DNA of 36,614 bases, from contig CALUJE010000027.1 of the NCBI GenBank assembly GCA_944320885.1, forward strand, positions 1-36,614. Direction: 5' to 3'. The position numbers and the translations under genes are program-made. This document shows positions 1 through 8,804 of the stretch, piece by piece. The notes under the pieces were generated by a model. That model saw nothing but the letters and a program-made list of their open reading frames with translations, made no database searches and was not told the origin of the DNA. Source of the DNA: an uncultured Phocaeicola sp. (GTDB lineage: Bacteria; Bacteroidota; Bacteroidia; Bacteroidales; Bacteroidaceae). The number at the start of each line of letters is the position of its first letter. The stretch's first letter is position 1.

Positions 1-76
1 GGATTCGAACCCCCGGTACGGTTACCCGTACGGCAGTTTAGCAAACTGCTGGTTTCAGCCACTCACCCAAACTTCC
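1..76 (-). tRNA. tRNA-Ser (anticodon GCT), 3' end cut by window edge
   Basis: Read on the minus strand, the 5' acceptor strand GGAAGTT is followed by TG, a D-arm closed by GGT/ACC, an anticodon stem GCAGT/ACTGC around the loop TTGCTAA (anticodon GCT), a long GC-rich variable arm and the T-loop TTCGAATCC. The long variable arm is the class II hallmark and fits Ser. The 3' half of the acceptor stem lies outside the window. It sits 13 bases downstream of tRNA-Cys and is probably cotranscribed with it. Confidence 0.95.
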
Positions 77-89
77 TTCCCTGATAGGG

Positions 90-160
90 AGGTTCCTGGC
101 GGATTCGAACCGCCGTGGACGGTTTTGCAGACCGCTACCTAGCCACTCGGTCAAGGAACC
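90..160 (-). tRNA. tRNA-Cys (anticodon GCA)
   Basis: On the minus strand the acceptor stem GGTTCCT pairs with AGGAACC, the anticodon stem GCGGT/ACCGT holds the loop CTGCAAA (anticodon GCA), and the T-arm is GGCGG-TTCGAAT-CCGCC. The base after the acceptor stem is T, which matches the U73 discriminator expected for tRNA-Cys. CCA is not encoded. First gene of a two-tRNA unit with tRNA-Ser. Confidence 0.97.
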
Positions 161-208
161 ATTGACTGGTTGATTTTGTAAATCCTTGTTGTTTCGGATT
201 TGCGTTTG

Positions 209-239
209 CAAAGGTAGTACAAATTTTTATATATACAAC
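209..239 (-). promoter_or_regulatory. Bacteroidetes-type promoter of the tRNA-Cys/tRNA-Ser unit
   Basis: On the minus strand a perfect -7 box TACCTTTG (TAnnTTTG, 209-216) lies 19 bp downstream of GTTG (236-239), one base off the -33 consensus TTTG. Predicted transcription starts near 202, about 40 bases before the tRNA-Cys 5' end. No other minus-strand gene starts here. Confidence 0.7.
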
Positions 240-261
240 TATTCATCGAAACTTTTTTATG

Positions 262-450
262 CTATGACCTCTTTTTTTCATGCATTTGTTTCTTGTGTTG
301 CATTTCCTTTCGCAGTTTACAATCGGATATGCAACTGTCGCACTGGCTTTTATGGTGACAAATGTTGGTAAATGTCCGATAAATGCGCCTTCCTACAAAA
401 ATTACACATCCGATAATTATTATGAAAACTGCAATTTCCTGTATGCTCAT
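262..450 (-). CDS. FeoB-associated Cys-rich membrane protein
   Basis: A 62-residue protein with one N-terminal membrane segment (about residues 5-20) followed by a basic, Cys-containing tail (NICHHKSQCDSCISDC, about residues 29-44). This layout is that of the small FeoB-associated Cys-rich proteins found downstream of feoB in many anaerobes, which may act as a FeoC-like partner. It starts 18 bases after the feoB stop on the same strand, so it is very probably cotranscribed and coupled with feoB. The Cys cluster could bind iron or a metal cluster, but this is inference. Confidence 0.85.
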   Translation of the reverse strand: MSIQEIAVFIIIIGCVIFVGRRIYRTFTNICHHKSQCDSCISDCKLRKEMQHKKQMHEKKRS

Positions 451-468
451 AGTTCTGGAGTTAATGTG

Positions 469-2964
469 TTAACCTAACAGCAGTAAACCTACTCTGTATA
501 CTATAAATGCTACTATCCATGCCAGTAAGGTTGTATATCCGGCTGTAAACAGCGCCCATTTCCATTTTCCTGTTTCGCCTTTTATGGCGGCAATGGTGGC
601 AATGCATGGGAAATAAAGCAGGGTGAACAGCATATAACAGAATGCAACTAAAGGGCTTATTGTGAGTTTGTCGGCCAGATTGGCACTTTCTACATCGCTT
701 TCATTGGCATACAGCACTCCGAGGGTACTTACTACAAGTTCTTTGGCTCCGGCTCCGGAAAGAAGACCTATTCCCATTTTCCAGTCAAATCCCAAAGGTT
801 CTATAACCGGTTCTATGGCTTTTCCTATTTGTCCGATATAGGAATTCTCCTGCTGTTCGGCCGCAGTAGCGTATGCTTCGTGGTTCGGATAGTATCCCAG
901 GAACCATATAATGATAGAAGCTATCATGATGATGCCTCCCATCTTTTTCAGATAAAGCCGTCCTTTCTCCCATGTGTGTCTTAATATGGATTTGCTTGTA
1001 GGCATGCGGTAGGGAGGAAGTTCCATTACAAACGGAGTATCGTCACCTTTTACAAGGAAACGGCTGAACAGTCGTGCCAGAATAATGGCAAACAGAATTC
1101 CTGTGGCATACAAGGTCAGTAGTATAAGGCTTCCGCTGTGTGGAAAGAATGCTCCGATGAGTACGAGATAGATGGGAAGGCGTGCGCTGCACGACATCAA
1201 CGGGGTGATGAGCATGGTTACGAGACGGGCCTTGCGATTTTCTATCGTGCGTGATGCCATTATGGCCGGAACATTACATCCGAATCCCATGATAAGCGGA
1301 ATGAACGATTTGCCGTGCAAGCCCATCTTGTGCATGATTTTATCCATGATGAAAGCCGCACGTGCCATGTATCCGGAGTCTTCCATAATCGATATGAAGA
1401 AATACAGCAGAAGAATGTTGGGCAGGAATACGATGACACCTCCCACACCCCCGATGATTCCGTCAACAATCATATCTTTCAGCGGACCGTCGGCCATATT
1501 TGCATGGACGAATACGCCCAGCTGTTCTACCAGATATTCTATTCCCTGCATCGGATAGTCGCCCAATACATAGGTGCCTTCAAAAATAATGTAGAGCAGG
1601 AAGAAGAAAAACGGAAATCCCCATATGCGGTGCGTTACTACCGAGTCTATTACTCTGGTGATTTCTTCTTTCTTCATGTGATTGTCGACGAATGTTTCGC
1701 GCAGAGCTCCTTCTATAAAGCCATATTTGGCATCGGTCAGTGCCGATTCGCTGTCTTCATTCAGAGTTTCCTTGATACGTTTTTCCGCCTTGTCGCGCAC
1801 TCTGAATATCTCTTCCTGATTGGGCAGTTCGCGTATGATGCTTTCTATCTGCTTGTCGTTTTCGAGTAACTTGATGGCAAGGAAGCGGGTGGAATATTTG
1901 TATCGGATATCTTCATTCTTGCTGATGGCTTTCTTCACTTCGTCGATATTCATTTCCAGTTCGGGGCCGTGGTTGATGTGAATATGGCGGAAGAAATGGC
2001 GTTCTTTTTTGTTGCCGTTTTCATAATTCTGTGTGAAGTCGGCCATGTGACTTTCGTGAACAGTCTCACGCACGTCTTTCTTGTGCCAGTCCTGAAGCTC
2101 TTTCAGAATTTGCGGATTGATGTTACCGTTCTTGTCGAGGAAGTCTCCTCCTTCGTATATGTTGATAACTACGTGGAAGAGGTGGTCTATACCTTTGTTG
2201 CTTCGGCATACGGTAGGAACCATCGGTACTCCCAGCATTTTTCCCAGTGTGCGGTAGTCCAGTTTGTTTCCGCTGGCTTCCAGTTCGTCATACATGTTCA
2301 GAGCTATCACCATGCGCACGTTCATGTCAATCAGTTGTGTGGTAAGATACAGGTTGCGCTCAATGTTTGAGGCGTCTACCACATTGACAATAACATCAGG
2401 AGTTTCTTCAATGATGTGACGGCGCACGTACATTTCTTCGGGAGTGTAAGCCGACAGCGAATAAGTACCGGGAAGGTCGACAATACGGAAGCGGTATCCT
2501 TGAAATTCGAAAAATCCTTCTTTGGCGTCTACGGTAACACCGCTGTAGTTACCCACATGTTCGTGAAGTCCCGATACGATGTTGAAAAGCGAGGTCTTTC
2601 CGCAGTTGGGATTTCCCACCAGAGCAACGTTAATGGTGCGTCGTTTGTGACGGGCCAGGTCAATCATTTCCTGTTCCGGTACGGGAATATCTTCGGGTAT
2701 GCCTTGATTGAACTCTGTTTTGATTTGGGTTCGTGCTTCTTCCTCGCTGATGATTTCTATCATGGCCGCTTCCTGACGGCGAAGCGATATTTCATAACCA
2801 AGTATACGGTATTTTATAGGGTCTTTGAGTGGAGCGTTCAGTATTACTTCTACGGTATTTCCTTTTACGAATCCCATTTCGACGATGCGTTTACGAAAAC
2901 CTCCGTGGCCGAGTACTTTTACAATTACTCCTTTTTCTCCTGTTTTGAGTTCAGATAATCGCAT
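469..2964 (-). CDS. feoB: Ferrous iron transporter FeoB with fused N-terminal FeoA domain
   Basis: An 831-residue inner-membrane Fe(II) transporter. Residues 1-75 are a FeoA/SH3-like domain (starts MRLSELKTGEKG). A G-protein domain follows: G1 GNPNCGKTS (117-125), G3 DLPG (163-166), G4 NMYD (223-226). A helical GDI-like region comes next, then the membrane part with two Gate (nucleoside-recognition-like) repeats from about residue 440 to the end. Separate FeoA and FeoB are usual in E. coli; the fusion is common in Bacteroidetes. The Cys-rich small protein lies immediately downstream. It is transcribed from a clear promoter at 2990-3021 and is divergent from tilS. Function is secure from the family; iron-dependent regulation is likely but no Fur operator could be identified by eye. 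Confidence 0.97.
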   Translation of the reverse strand: MRLSELKTGEKGVIVKVLGHGGFRKRIVEMGFVKGNTVEVILNAPLKDPIKYRILGYEISLRRQEAAMIEIISEEEARTQIKTEFNQGIPEDIPVPEQEMIDLARHKRRTINVALVGNPNCGKTSLFNIVSGLHEHVGNYSGVTVDAKEGFFEFQGYRFRIVDLPGTYSLSAYTPEEMYVRRHIIEETPDVIVNVVDASNIERNLYLTTQLIDMNVRMVIALNMYDELEASGNKLDYRTLGKMLGVPMVPTVCRSNKGIDHLFHVVINIYEGGDFLDKNGNINPQILKELQDWHKKDVRETVHESHMADFTQNYENGNKKERHFFRHIHINHGPELEMNIDEVKKAISKNEDIRYKYSTRFLAIKLLENDKQIESIIRELPNQEEIFRVRDKAEKRIKETLNEDSESALTDAKYGFIEGALRETFVDNHMKKEEITRVIDSVVTHRIWGFPFFFFLLYIIFEGTYVLGDYPMQGIEYLVEQLGVFVHANMADGPLKDMIVDGIIGGVGGVIVFLPNILLLYFFISIMEDSGYMARAAFIMDKIMHKMGLHGKSFIPLIMGFGCNVPAIMASRTIENRKARLVTMLITPLMSCSARLPIYLVLIGAFFPHSGSLILLTLYATGILFAIILARLFSRFLVKGDDTPFVMELPPYRMPTSKSILRHTWEKGRLYLKKMGGIIMIASIIIWFLGYYPNHEAYATAAEQQENSYIGQIGKAIEPVIEPLGFDWKMGIGLLSGAGAKELVVSTLGVLYANESDVESANLADKLTISPLVAFCYMLFTLLYFPCIATIAAIKGETGKWKWALFTAGYTTLLAWIVAFIVYRVGLLLLG

Positions 2965-2989
2965 AAAATAATCAGAATTAATTTGATTG

Positions 2990-3021
2990 CAAAGATATAC
3001 GATTCATGTTATATCTTCAAA
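2990..3021 (-). promoter_or_regulatory. Promoter of feoB operon (TTTG-N20-TATCTTTG)
   Basis: On the minus strand TTTG (3018-3021) is followed after exactly 20 bp by TATCTTTG (2990-2997), a full match to the Bacteroidetes -33/-7 consensus. Transcription would start near 2983, leaving a leader of about 20 nt before the ATG at 2964. Confidence 0.85.
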
Positions 3022-3116
3022 CTTATTTAGAATGTTTTTAAATAAGCTTTTTGCTTTTGTTATTCCGGCAAAGAAAATAATCGGCTGTTTATTACACCGG
3101 TTTTACATTTTACTGT

Positions 3117-3124
3117 TATTTTTG
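3117..3124 (+). promoter_or_regulatory. Candidate -7 box directly before tilS
   Basis: TATTTTTG matches TAnnTTTG but ends only 4 bases before the tilS ATG (3129), and no good -33 box sits 19-21 bp upstream. If used, the transcript would be leaderless. It may equally be chance in this AT-rich divergent region. Confidence 0.35.
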
Positions 3125-3128
3125 TGGC

Positions 3129-4475
3129 ATGTTTACTGAACTTATAGCAAAATATATAGCGTCTGAACATCTCCTGTCTGCCAAAGACAAGGTGATTGTG
3201 GGAGTGAGCGGTGGAGCCGATTCTGTAGCATTGTTGTGTGTGCTTCTTGATTTGGGCTATTCCTGTGAAGCCATACATTGCAACTTTCATCTTCGTGGCG
3301 ATGAGGCCGATCGTGATGAGGCCTTCGTGCGTAGCCTTTGTGAAAGAAAAGGGGTGAAGCTGCACGTTGTGCATTTTCAGACGGCTGAATATGCGGCGCA
3401 GCACAAAATCTCAATTGAGATGGCTGCACGTGAACTTCGTTATGGTTTCTTTGAACAGAAACGGCAGGAGCTGCACGCGGCAGTCATTGCCGTGGCCCAT
3501 CATCGTGACGACAGCGTAGAAACGTTTCTTCTGAATCTGATGCGCGGCACGGGAATAAACGGACTGAAAGGTATCAGGCCGAAAAACGGATGGGTAGTAC
3601 GTCCGCTCTTGTGCGTATCACGCGAAGATATTCTCCGTTATCTGGATGCCATTCATGAAAGCTATGTGACCGACAGTACCAATCTGCATGATGACTACAA
3701 GCGCAACAAAGTGCGTTTGAACCTGTTGCCGCTGATGGAGACCATCAATCCTTCGGTGAGGGAAAGCATCGCGTTGGCAGCTTCGAGACTTTCGGATGTG
3801 GCTCTTATATATAATAAGGTGATGGAGCAGAAGATAAAGCAAGTTACATGTACTCAGTCCGACGGAGTTTTGCGGGTGGATATTGCCGCTTGCATAAGTA
3901 GCGAAGCACCCCGTGCGCTGCTTTATGAACTCTTTTCACCATACGGATTCAATGCTTCACAACTTGATGATATTTATGCATCTGCCGAATCGGAGCCGGG
4001 ACGGCGTTTCCTGTCGGCCACTCATGAGGTGATTCGTGACCGGGAATGTTGGTTGCTCTGTCCGTTGGCCGGTGGGCGGAAAGATGAATCCGTTATCAGG
4101 CTGGAGGAAATGGAAGGCGAATTGCAGCTTCCTCATGGGGCGGGTATGATAACCTGGCAAAAGGTAAAGCGTACGGCCGGTTTCGTGATATCCCGTGACA
4201 GAAATACTGTCTGTGCCGATGCTTCACGTCTGGTTTTCCCATTGCTGTTGAGGCATGTCATGCCTGGTGATAAGTTCATACCTTTCGGTATGCGGGGGAA
4301 GAAGAAGTTGAGCGATTATATGACCGACCGGAAGTTTTCATTGTTTCAGAAAGAGAACCAGTGGGTGCTTTGTAGCGGTGATAAAATAATCTGGCTGGTG
4401 GGAGAACGTGCCGATGAGCGTTTTCGGGTAAACGACTCTACCGACGAAATACTTCTTGTCAAGCTTGTCAGATAG
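3129..4475 (+). CDS. tilS: tRNA(Ile)-lysidine synthetase TilS
   Basis: A 448-residue cytoplasmic enzyme that modifies C34 of tRNA-Ile(CAU) to lysidine using ATP and lysine, switching it to read AUA. The ATP-pyrophosphatase PP-loop SGGADS is at residues 27-32, followed by the conserved HCNFHLRGDEADRDE region and AHHRDDSVET. The C-terminal part (about 370-448, with RHVMPGDKFIPFGMRGKKK) is the TilS substrate-binding C domain. Length is normal for the family and the PP-loop distance supports the start. It is divergent from feoB and stands alone; no adjacent gene belongs to the same pathway. Confidence 0.97.
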   Translation: MFTELIAKYIASEHLLSAKDKVIVGVSGGADSVALLCVLLDLGYSCEAIHCNFHLRGDEADRDEAFVRSLCERKGVKLHVVHFQTAEYAAQHKISIEMAARELRYGFFEQKRQELHAAVIAVAHHRDDSVETFLLNLMRGTGINGLKGIRPKNGWVVRPLLCVSREDILRYLDAIHESYVTDSTNLHDDYKRNKVRLNLLPLMETINPSVRESIALAASRLSDVALIYNKVMEQKIKQVTCTQSDGVLRVDIAACISSEAPRALLYELFSPYGFNASQLDDIYASAESEPGRRFLSATHEVIRDRECWLLCPLAGGRKDESVIRLEEMEGELQLPHGAGMITWQKVKRTAGFVISRDRNTVCADASRLVFPLLLRHVMPGDKFIPFGMRGKKKLSDYMTDRKFSLFQKENQWVLCSGDKIIWLVGERADERFRVNDSTDEILLVKLVR

Positions 4476-4561
4476 AATTTACCGTTTTTTTGGAAAATAA
4501 TCTATAGCATTGTAAATCAGAATTTAAACTTATGGTATGATATGAAGTTAAGGCTCCTGTT

Positions 4562-4649
4562 GCTGAGCCTTGACTGCCAGCGCGCTGAGCCTTGGTCGCC
4601 AGTCTGCTGGGCCTTGGTCGCCAATACGCTGAGCCTTGGTTGCCAGCAA
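4562..4649. repeat. 22-bp imperfect tandem repeat, 4 copies
   Basis: Four consecutive 22-bp units begin at 4562, 4584, 4606 and 4628, each starting GCTGAGCCTTG (third unit GCTGGGCCTTG) followed by a GCCA core and three variable bases. The array is GC-rich against AT-rich surroundings and lies in the tilS/rho convergent gap. Adjacent units differ at only a few sites. There are no spacers, so this is not CRISPR. The role is unknown; it could be a VNTR or an RNA structure at the end of tilS transcripts. Confidence 0.85.
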
Positions 4650-4680
4650 ACGGCTTTATGGGTATCCTTTTCCGGATAGT

Positions 4681-4726
4681 AAAAAAGAAGAGTGGCAAGG
4701 AGGATTGATGCTCTTCCTTGCCACTC
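4681..4726 (-). terminator. Intrinsic terminator of rho
   Basis: A 12-bp perfect stem (GAGTGGCAAGGA 4690-4701 with TCCTTGCCACTC 4715-4726) is followed on the minus strand by TTCTTTTTT. It lies about 26 bases past the rho stop. The gene for the factor-dependent termination protein thus ends in a strong factor-independent signal. Confidence 0.9.
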
Positions 4727-4752
4727 TCGGTCAAATAGTCAGAAAGTATTGT

Positions 4753-6801
4753 TTATGAGTTCATGCTCATAAGGAACTCTTCGTTGTCTTTGGTTTTTTC
4801 CAGACGGTCTTTTACGAATGTCATGGCCTCTATCGGGTTCATGTCTGCCAGATATTTGCGCAGAATCCACATGCGGTCAAGCGTCTGCTTGTCATGCAGC
4901 AAGTCGTCGCGGCGGGTACTTGAAGCCACGATATTGACAGCCGGGAATATTCGTTTGTTTGAAAGGTTGCGGTCGAGCTGGAGCTCCATGTTACCTGTAC
5001 CCTTGAACTCTTCAAAGATAACCTCGTCCATTTTTGAACCGGTATCAATCAGGGCAGTTGCAATGATGGTCAGCGAACCGCCGTTCTCAATGTTTCGTGC
5101 CGCTCCGAAGAATCTTTTGGGCTTATGCAATGCGTTTGCATCCACACCTCCCGAGAGTACCTTACCCGAAGCAGGTGATACGGTATTGTACGCACGTGCC
5201 AGACGGGTAATAGAGTCGAGGAATATTACCACATCGTGTCCGCATTCAACCATTCTCTTGGCTTTTTCGAGAACAATGCCGGCAATCTTCACGTGGCGTT
5301 CTGCAGGTTCGTCAAAGGTTGATGCTATGACTTCGGCCTTTACGCTGCGTGCCATATCGGTAACCTCTTCAGGACGTTCGTCAATCAGCAGCATAATCAT
5401 GTATACGTCCGGATGATTTTCAGCAATGGCATTGGCGATGTCTTTCATCAGGATGGTCTTACCGGTTTTAGGCTGTGCCACGATGAGGGCGCGCTGTCCT
5501 TTTCCGATAGGAGCAAACAAGTCTACCACACGTGCCGAAAGATTATCGTCATATCCTTTGCAAAGGTTGAATTTTTCATCAGGGAATAGCGGTGTGAGGT
5601 GATCGAAGGGAACACGGTCACGTACAACCGACGGATCTTTTCCGTTGATCTTCGAAACCTTTACCAGCGGGAAGTATTTTTCACCTTCTTTGGGCGGACG
5701 TATGGAACCTTCTACCACATCTCCGGTTTTCAGTCCGAACAGTTTGATTTGTGATTGCGATACGTAAATATCGTCGGGTGATGAGAGATAGTTATAGTCG
5801 GAAGAACGGAGGAATCCGTATCCGTCCTGCATGATTTCCAGCACTCCCATACCGTTCAGGATGCCTTCAAAATCGTATGCCTTTTCGCGTTGTTCCTGCG
5901 GACGTCTGTCCTGATAACCGTTTCTGTCCTGTTGGTACCCTCTGTTGTCCTGAGGTGCATTCTCACCTTCGTTGCTATTCTGTTGGTAGTACGGACGTTG
6001 TTGCTGGTTATTGTAGTAACGCTGCTGGTTGTTGTTCTTTCGGTTCTTGTTGTTATTATTATTGTTGGCGGGTTGCGGAGTTGCGGGAGCTTCCACTTTG
6101 GTAGCTTCAAACTTGCTCAGCAGTTCTGCCGGTATTTCGGCTTTTTCAGAAGGCAGGTCTTCAATGGGGATAAATACATCTTCCGATGCTCTTTCTGTCA
6201 TTTCAGGTATGTCGTTTTCCGCATTGTCGGCAATTTTGTCTTCCATATCGTTTGCCGGTTCAATTTCTTCCAGAATAGGAGTTTCTACCTTTTCTTTTTT
6301 CTCTACGGGAGCCGTTACCGTATTTTTTTCGTCAGCCGTTTTTTCGGCAATGTTCTTTTCTTCTTTCTCCTTGGTCGCTTTGGTGGTAGTCTTTTTCTTT
6401 GCGGCAGGTTTGCGTTCTTTTTTCTTTGGTTGCTCTTCTGCCTTCTTTTCCGTTACAGCTTCCTTATCGGCAGCTTTTTCTGTAGTTTTCTTCTTGTTTG
6501 TAGTCTGTGTCTTTTCGGTAGTTGTGTTTTCTTCTATTTTTTCAGCTTTATCCTGATTGGCCGTATAGACTTTTACTGTTTCTGTATTTTCTTTTTTGTT
6601 GGTTATGCGCGAGCGTTTGCGCGGTTCCTTGTTTTTCTCGCTGTCGGCTTTCTTTGAAGCTCCGGCAATGGCCTGTTCGTCTAGTATTTTATATACTAAA
6701 TCTTCTTTTTTGTAAGAATGGATTTTGGTGATACCCAGTTCTTGGGCGATTGTTTGAAGTTCCGACAGGGATTTGTCGTTTAATTGAATAATGTTATACA
6801 T
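4753..6801 (-). CDS. rho: Transcription termination factor Rho with long disordered insert
   Basis: A 682-residue hexameric RNA-dependent ATPase that ends transcription. Residues 1-45 are the Rho N-terminal (SAP-like) domain. Residues about 46-310 are a low-complexity insert, first Lys/Glu/Thr-rich, then Asn/Gln/Tyr-rich with runs of Asn near 246-259. Residues about 317-385 are the cold-shock-like RNA-binding domain ([12 protein letters not shown]). The ATPase core follows with Walker A QPKTGKT (443-449) and Walker [17 protein letters not shown]. coli Rho is 419 residues; the extra length is all in the insert. In Bacteroides thetaiotaomicron the Rho disordered region has been reported to drive phase separation and gut fitness, so the insert is probably functional. 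Monocistronic, with its own terminator and a leader of up to about 180 nt. Confidence 0.98.
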   Translation of the reverse strand: MYNIIQLNDKSLSELQTIAQELGITKIHSYKKEDLVYKILDEQAIAGASKKADSEKNKEPRKRSRITNKKENTETVKVYTANQDKAEKIEENTTTEKTQTTNKKKTTEKAADKEAVTEKKAEEQPKKKERKPAAKKKTTTKATKEKEEKNIAEKTADEKNTVTAPVEKKEKVETPILEEIEPANDMEDKIADNAENDIPEMTERASEDVFIPIEDLPSEKAEIPAELLSKFEATKVEAPATPQPANNNNNNKNRKNNNQQRYYNNQQQRPYYQQNSNEGENAPQDNRGYQQDRNGYQDRRPQEQREKAYDFEGILNGMGVLEIMQDGYGFLRSSDYNYLSSPDDIYVSQSQIKLFGLKTGDVVEGSIRPPKEGEKYFPLVKVSKINGKDPSVVRDRVPFDHLTPLFPDEKFNLCKGYDDNLSARVVDLFAPIGKGQRALIVAQPKTGKTILMKDIANAIAENHPDVYMIMLLIDERPEEVTDMARSVKAEVIASTFDEPAERHVKIAGIVLEKAKRMVECGHDVVIFLDSITRLARAYNTVSPASGKVLSGGVDANALHKPKRFFGAARNIENGGSLTIIATALIDTGSKMDEVIFEEFKGTGNMELQLDRNLSNKRIFPAVNIVASSTRRDDLLHDKQTLDRMWILRKYLADMNPIEAMTFVKDRLEKTKDNEEFLMSMNS

Positions 6802-7171
6802 ATATAATAAATAAATCTTTTTATCCTTCTACCGGTATGAGAGACATACTCGCAATGACAATCTCATTCATACGGAACCTTCAGTCACTAATTCGAAAGT
6901 TCTGATTTGAAAGGATAATATGTTTTGGATTTTTTTGTTGTTTTCAGATTCCAGGCGGAACCATTGTTTTGATAAATGCTTTGCAAAAATAATGATAAAA
7001 TTGAAAACAGCATTATTCTGGGCTCATTTTTTAATATACCGGGCAGATTTATTTCATATTGTTGTTAATGAATGTAAAAGCTGATAGAATATTATTCAAT
7101 TTTTCGCTTCATACATATAAAAAGCGTATTTTAGCACTACAATTTGGTTTAATATAAAAAGGAATATAATT
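6802..7171. other. Divergent rho/ridA intergenic region (370 bp)
   Basis: No gene is seen. On the minus strand a -7 match TATTTTTG (6984-6991) could start rho, giving a leader of about 175 nt. No good -33 box goes with it. The leader can form a hairpin at 6835-6873 (GTATGAGAGA with TCTC and TCATAC, two-base bulge). Just before ridA there is no perfect TAnnTTTG; ACAATTTGG at 7140-7148 is only approximate. The long rho leader may carry control of rho expression, which is inference. Confidence 0.5.
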
Positions 7172-7549
7172 ATGAAAAAAGTAATCGCTACAGCAAAGGC
7201 ACCGGCTGCAATCGGTCCTTACAGCCAAGCAATAGAGGCTAACGGTATGGTATTCTTATCAGGACAAATTCCTATCAATCCTGCTACAGGAGAAGTAGTT
7301 GAAGGTGGTATTACCGAGCAGACTACTCAGGTTTTTGAAAACATAAAGAATGTATTGGCTGAGGCTGGTCTTACTACTGCCAACATCGTAAAAACTACTG
7401 TTTTCATGGCTGATATGTCTTTGTTTGCTGATATGAACGCCGTATATGCAAAATATTTCGAAGGTGATTTCCCTGCTCGTTCAGCCGTTGCCGTGAAAGG
7501 ACTTCCGAAAGGTGTTTTGGTAGAAGTTGAAAGCATTGCCATAAGATAA
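7172..7549 (+). CDS. ridA: RidA family 2-iminobutanoate/2-iminopropanoate deaminase
   Basis: A 125-residue member of the RidA/YjgF/UK114 family, which forms trimers and hydrolyses reactive enamine/imine intermediates made by PLP enzymes such as threonine dehydratase. Seen are IGPYSQAI (residues 14-21), FLSGQIP (28-34) and the substrate-binding Arg103 in PARSAV, followed by VEVESIA near the C-terminus. Length and motif spacing are standard. It is the first gene of an apparent plus-strand operon; the next ATG is 4 bases after its stop. Confidence 0.95.
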   Translation: MKKVIATAKAPAAIGPYSQAIEANGMVFLSGQIPINPATGEVVEGGITEQTTQVFENIKNVLAEAGLTTANIVKTTVFMADMSLFADMNAVYAKYFEGDFPARSAVAVKGLPKGVLVEVESIAIR

Positions 7550-7553
7550 GACA

Positions 7554-8741
7554 ATGTATCCGATACGACCAAATACCAAGTGGCTCAAACCTCTTGTTTT
7601 GGTGTTTGTAATTTTTGTTTGCGGCGTACTTTATGTATGCCGCAATTTATTATGGGAGCAGAGGTTTGAGATTACCGATGAGCTCGGAGGGAATATTTTC
7701 CCGTCGGCTATTCTGGCCACGGCCGCTACGAATGCCGAGATTATGTCTCCGGCCGACAGCAATTATGTGGGCAAACCCTTGTCGGGAATCGCGTTGCGTG
7801 TGAAATCGCCCCATTCAAACAGCCGTGTACGCGTTACATTGAAAGAATCTCCTTTCTTTGCCGAGTCCATATCGGAGTTCATGCTTGAAAAGTCGGGAGT
7901 GGAATATACCATTTATCCTGAGATTGTATGGGATTATGAGGCATTGAAAAACAATGTTCAGTCTACTCCCATGACGTTTTCCGTAACGATGGAGATTAAC
8001 GGCAAGAAACTGCCGGTAGAAACGAAGACCTTGTCGGTGCGGAGCATCAATGAGTGCTTGTTGGGATACCTCGATTCGAAAAACAAGTTTCACGATACGG
8101 GAGTATTTTTCGCCGCATACGTGAATGAGGAGAATCCCAAGATAGACCAGCTCTTGCGTGAAGCCCTGAATACGCGTATTGTAAAGCGCTTTTTGGGATA
8201 TCAGGCTTCTGCCGAGCAGGTAGACAAGCAGGTATATGCCTTATGGCACGTATTGCAGAAGCGAAATTTCAAATACAGTTCCATTTCGAATTCAAGTCTC
8301 TCGTCCAATGTGGTATTTGCGCAACGGGTAAGAACATTTGATGACGCGCTCGAAGCGGCACAAATCAATTGTGTGGACGGAAGCGTGCTTTTTGCCTCGT
8401 TGCTGAAGGCTATCAATATCAACCCTATACTGGTGCGTCTGCCGGGACATATGTTTGTGGGGTATTATACCGACAAGTCACATAAAGACATGAACTTTCT
8501 GGAGACGACCATGATTGGTGATGTAGATTTGGAAGACTTCTTTCCCGACGAGAAGCTCGATTCGACCATGGTGGGCAAGTCGCAAGAGGAAATGTCACGC
8601 CTTACGTTTGACCGCTCCAAGCAGTATGCCACCAATAAGTATCGTGAGAACGAAGAGAATCTTCGCCTGAAAGAACCGAACTACATGTTTCTGGAAATAT
8701 CCAAGGAGACAAGAAGCAAGATTCAGTCTATAGGAAAATAG
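7554..8741 (+). CDS. Transglutaminase-like membrane-anchored protein
   Basis: A 395-residue protein with a single N-terminal membrane anchor (about residues 11-30) and a periplasmic body. The segment INCVDGSVLFASLLKA (271-286) followed by LPGHMFVGYY (296-305) and NFLETT (314-319) has the Cys-His-acid order of the transglutaminase/cysteine-protease fold, with Cys273 and His299 as the likely catalytic pair and Glu317 as a possible third residue. The substrate is unknown; it could be a peptidase or a protein cross-linker at the envelope. Four bases after ridA and cotranscribed with it. Confidence 0.75.
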   Translation: MYPIRPNTKWLKPLVLVFVIFVCGVLYVCRNLLWEQRFEITDELGGNIFPSAILATAATNAEIMSPADSNYVGKPLSGIALRVKSPHSNSRVRVTLKESPFFAESISEFMLEKSGVEYTIYPEIVWDYEALKNNVQSTPMTFSVTMEINGKKLPVETKTLSVRSINECLLGYLDSKNKFHDTGVFFAAYVNEENPKIDQLLREALNTRIVKRFLGYQASAEQVDKQVYALWHVLQKRNFKYSSISNSSLSSNVVFAQRVRTFDDALEAAQINCVDGSVLFASLLKAININPILVRLPGHMFVGYYTDKSHKDMNFLETTMIGDVDLEDFFPDEKLDSTMVGKSQEEMSRLTFDRSKQYATNKYRENEENLRLKEPNYMFLEISKETRSKIQSIGK

Positions 8742-8804
8742 CAGACTAATTTTACAAGTTATGAGCCTGGAAGCTTATGGCTTGCATAAAAACAGAATAC
8801 ATTT

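Noticed and set aside
4562..4649. Tandem repeat considered as CRISPR
   Set aside because: Units are directly adjacent without spacers, and no cas genes are present.
4468..4734. 88-codon minus-strand frame across the 22-bp repeat
   Set aside because: It runs through the repeat and the rho terminator and overlaps the tilS end; no protein-like pattern.
5890..6657. 255-codon plus-strand frame opposite rho
   Set aside because: Phe/Val/Leu/Cys-rich product is the mirror of the Lys/Glu/Asn-rich rho insert.
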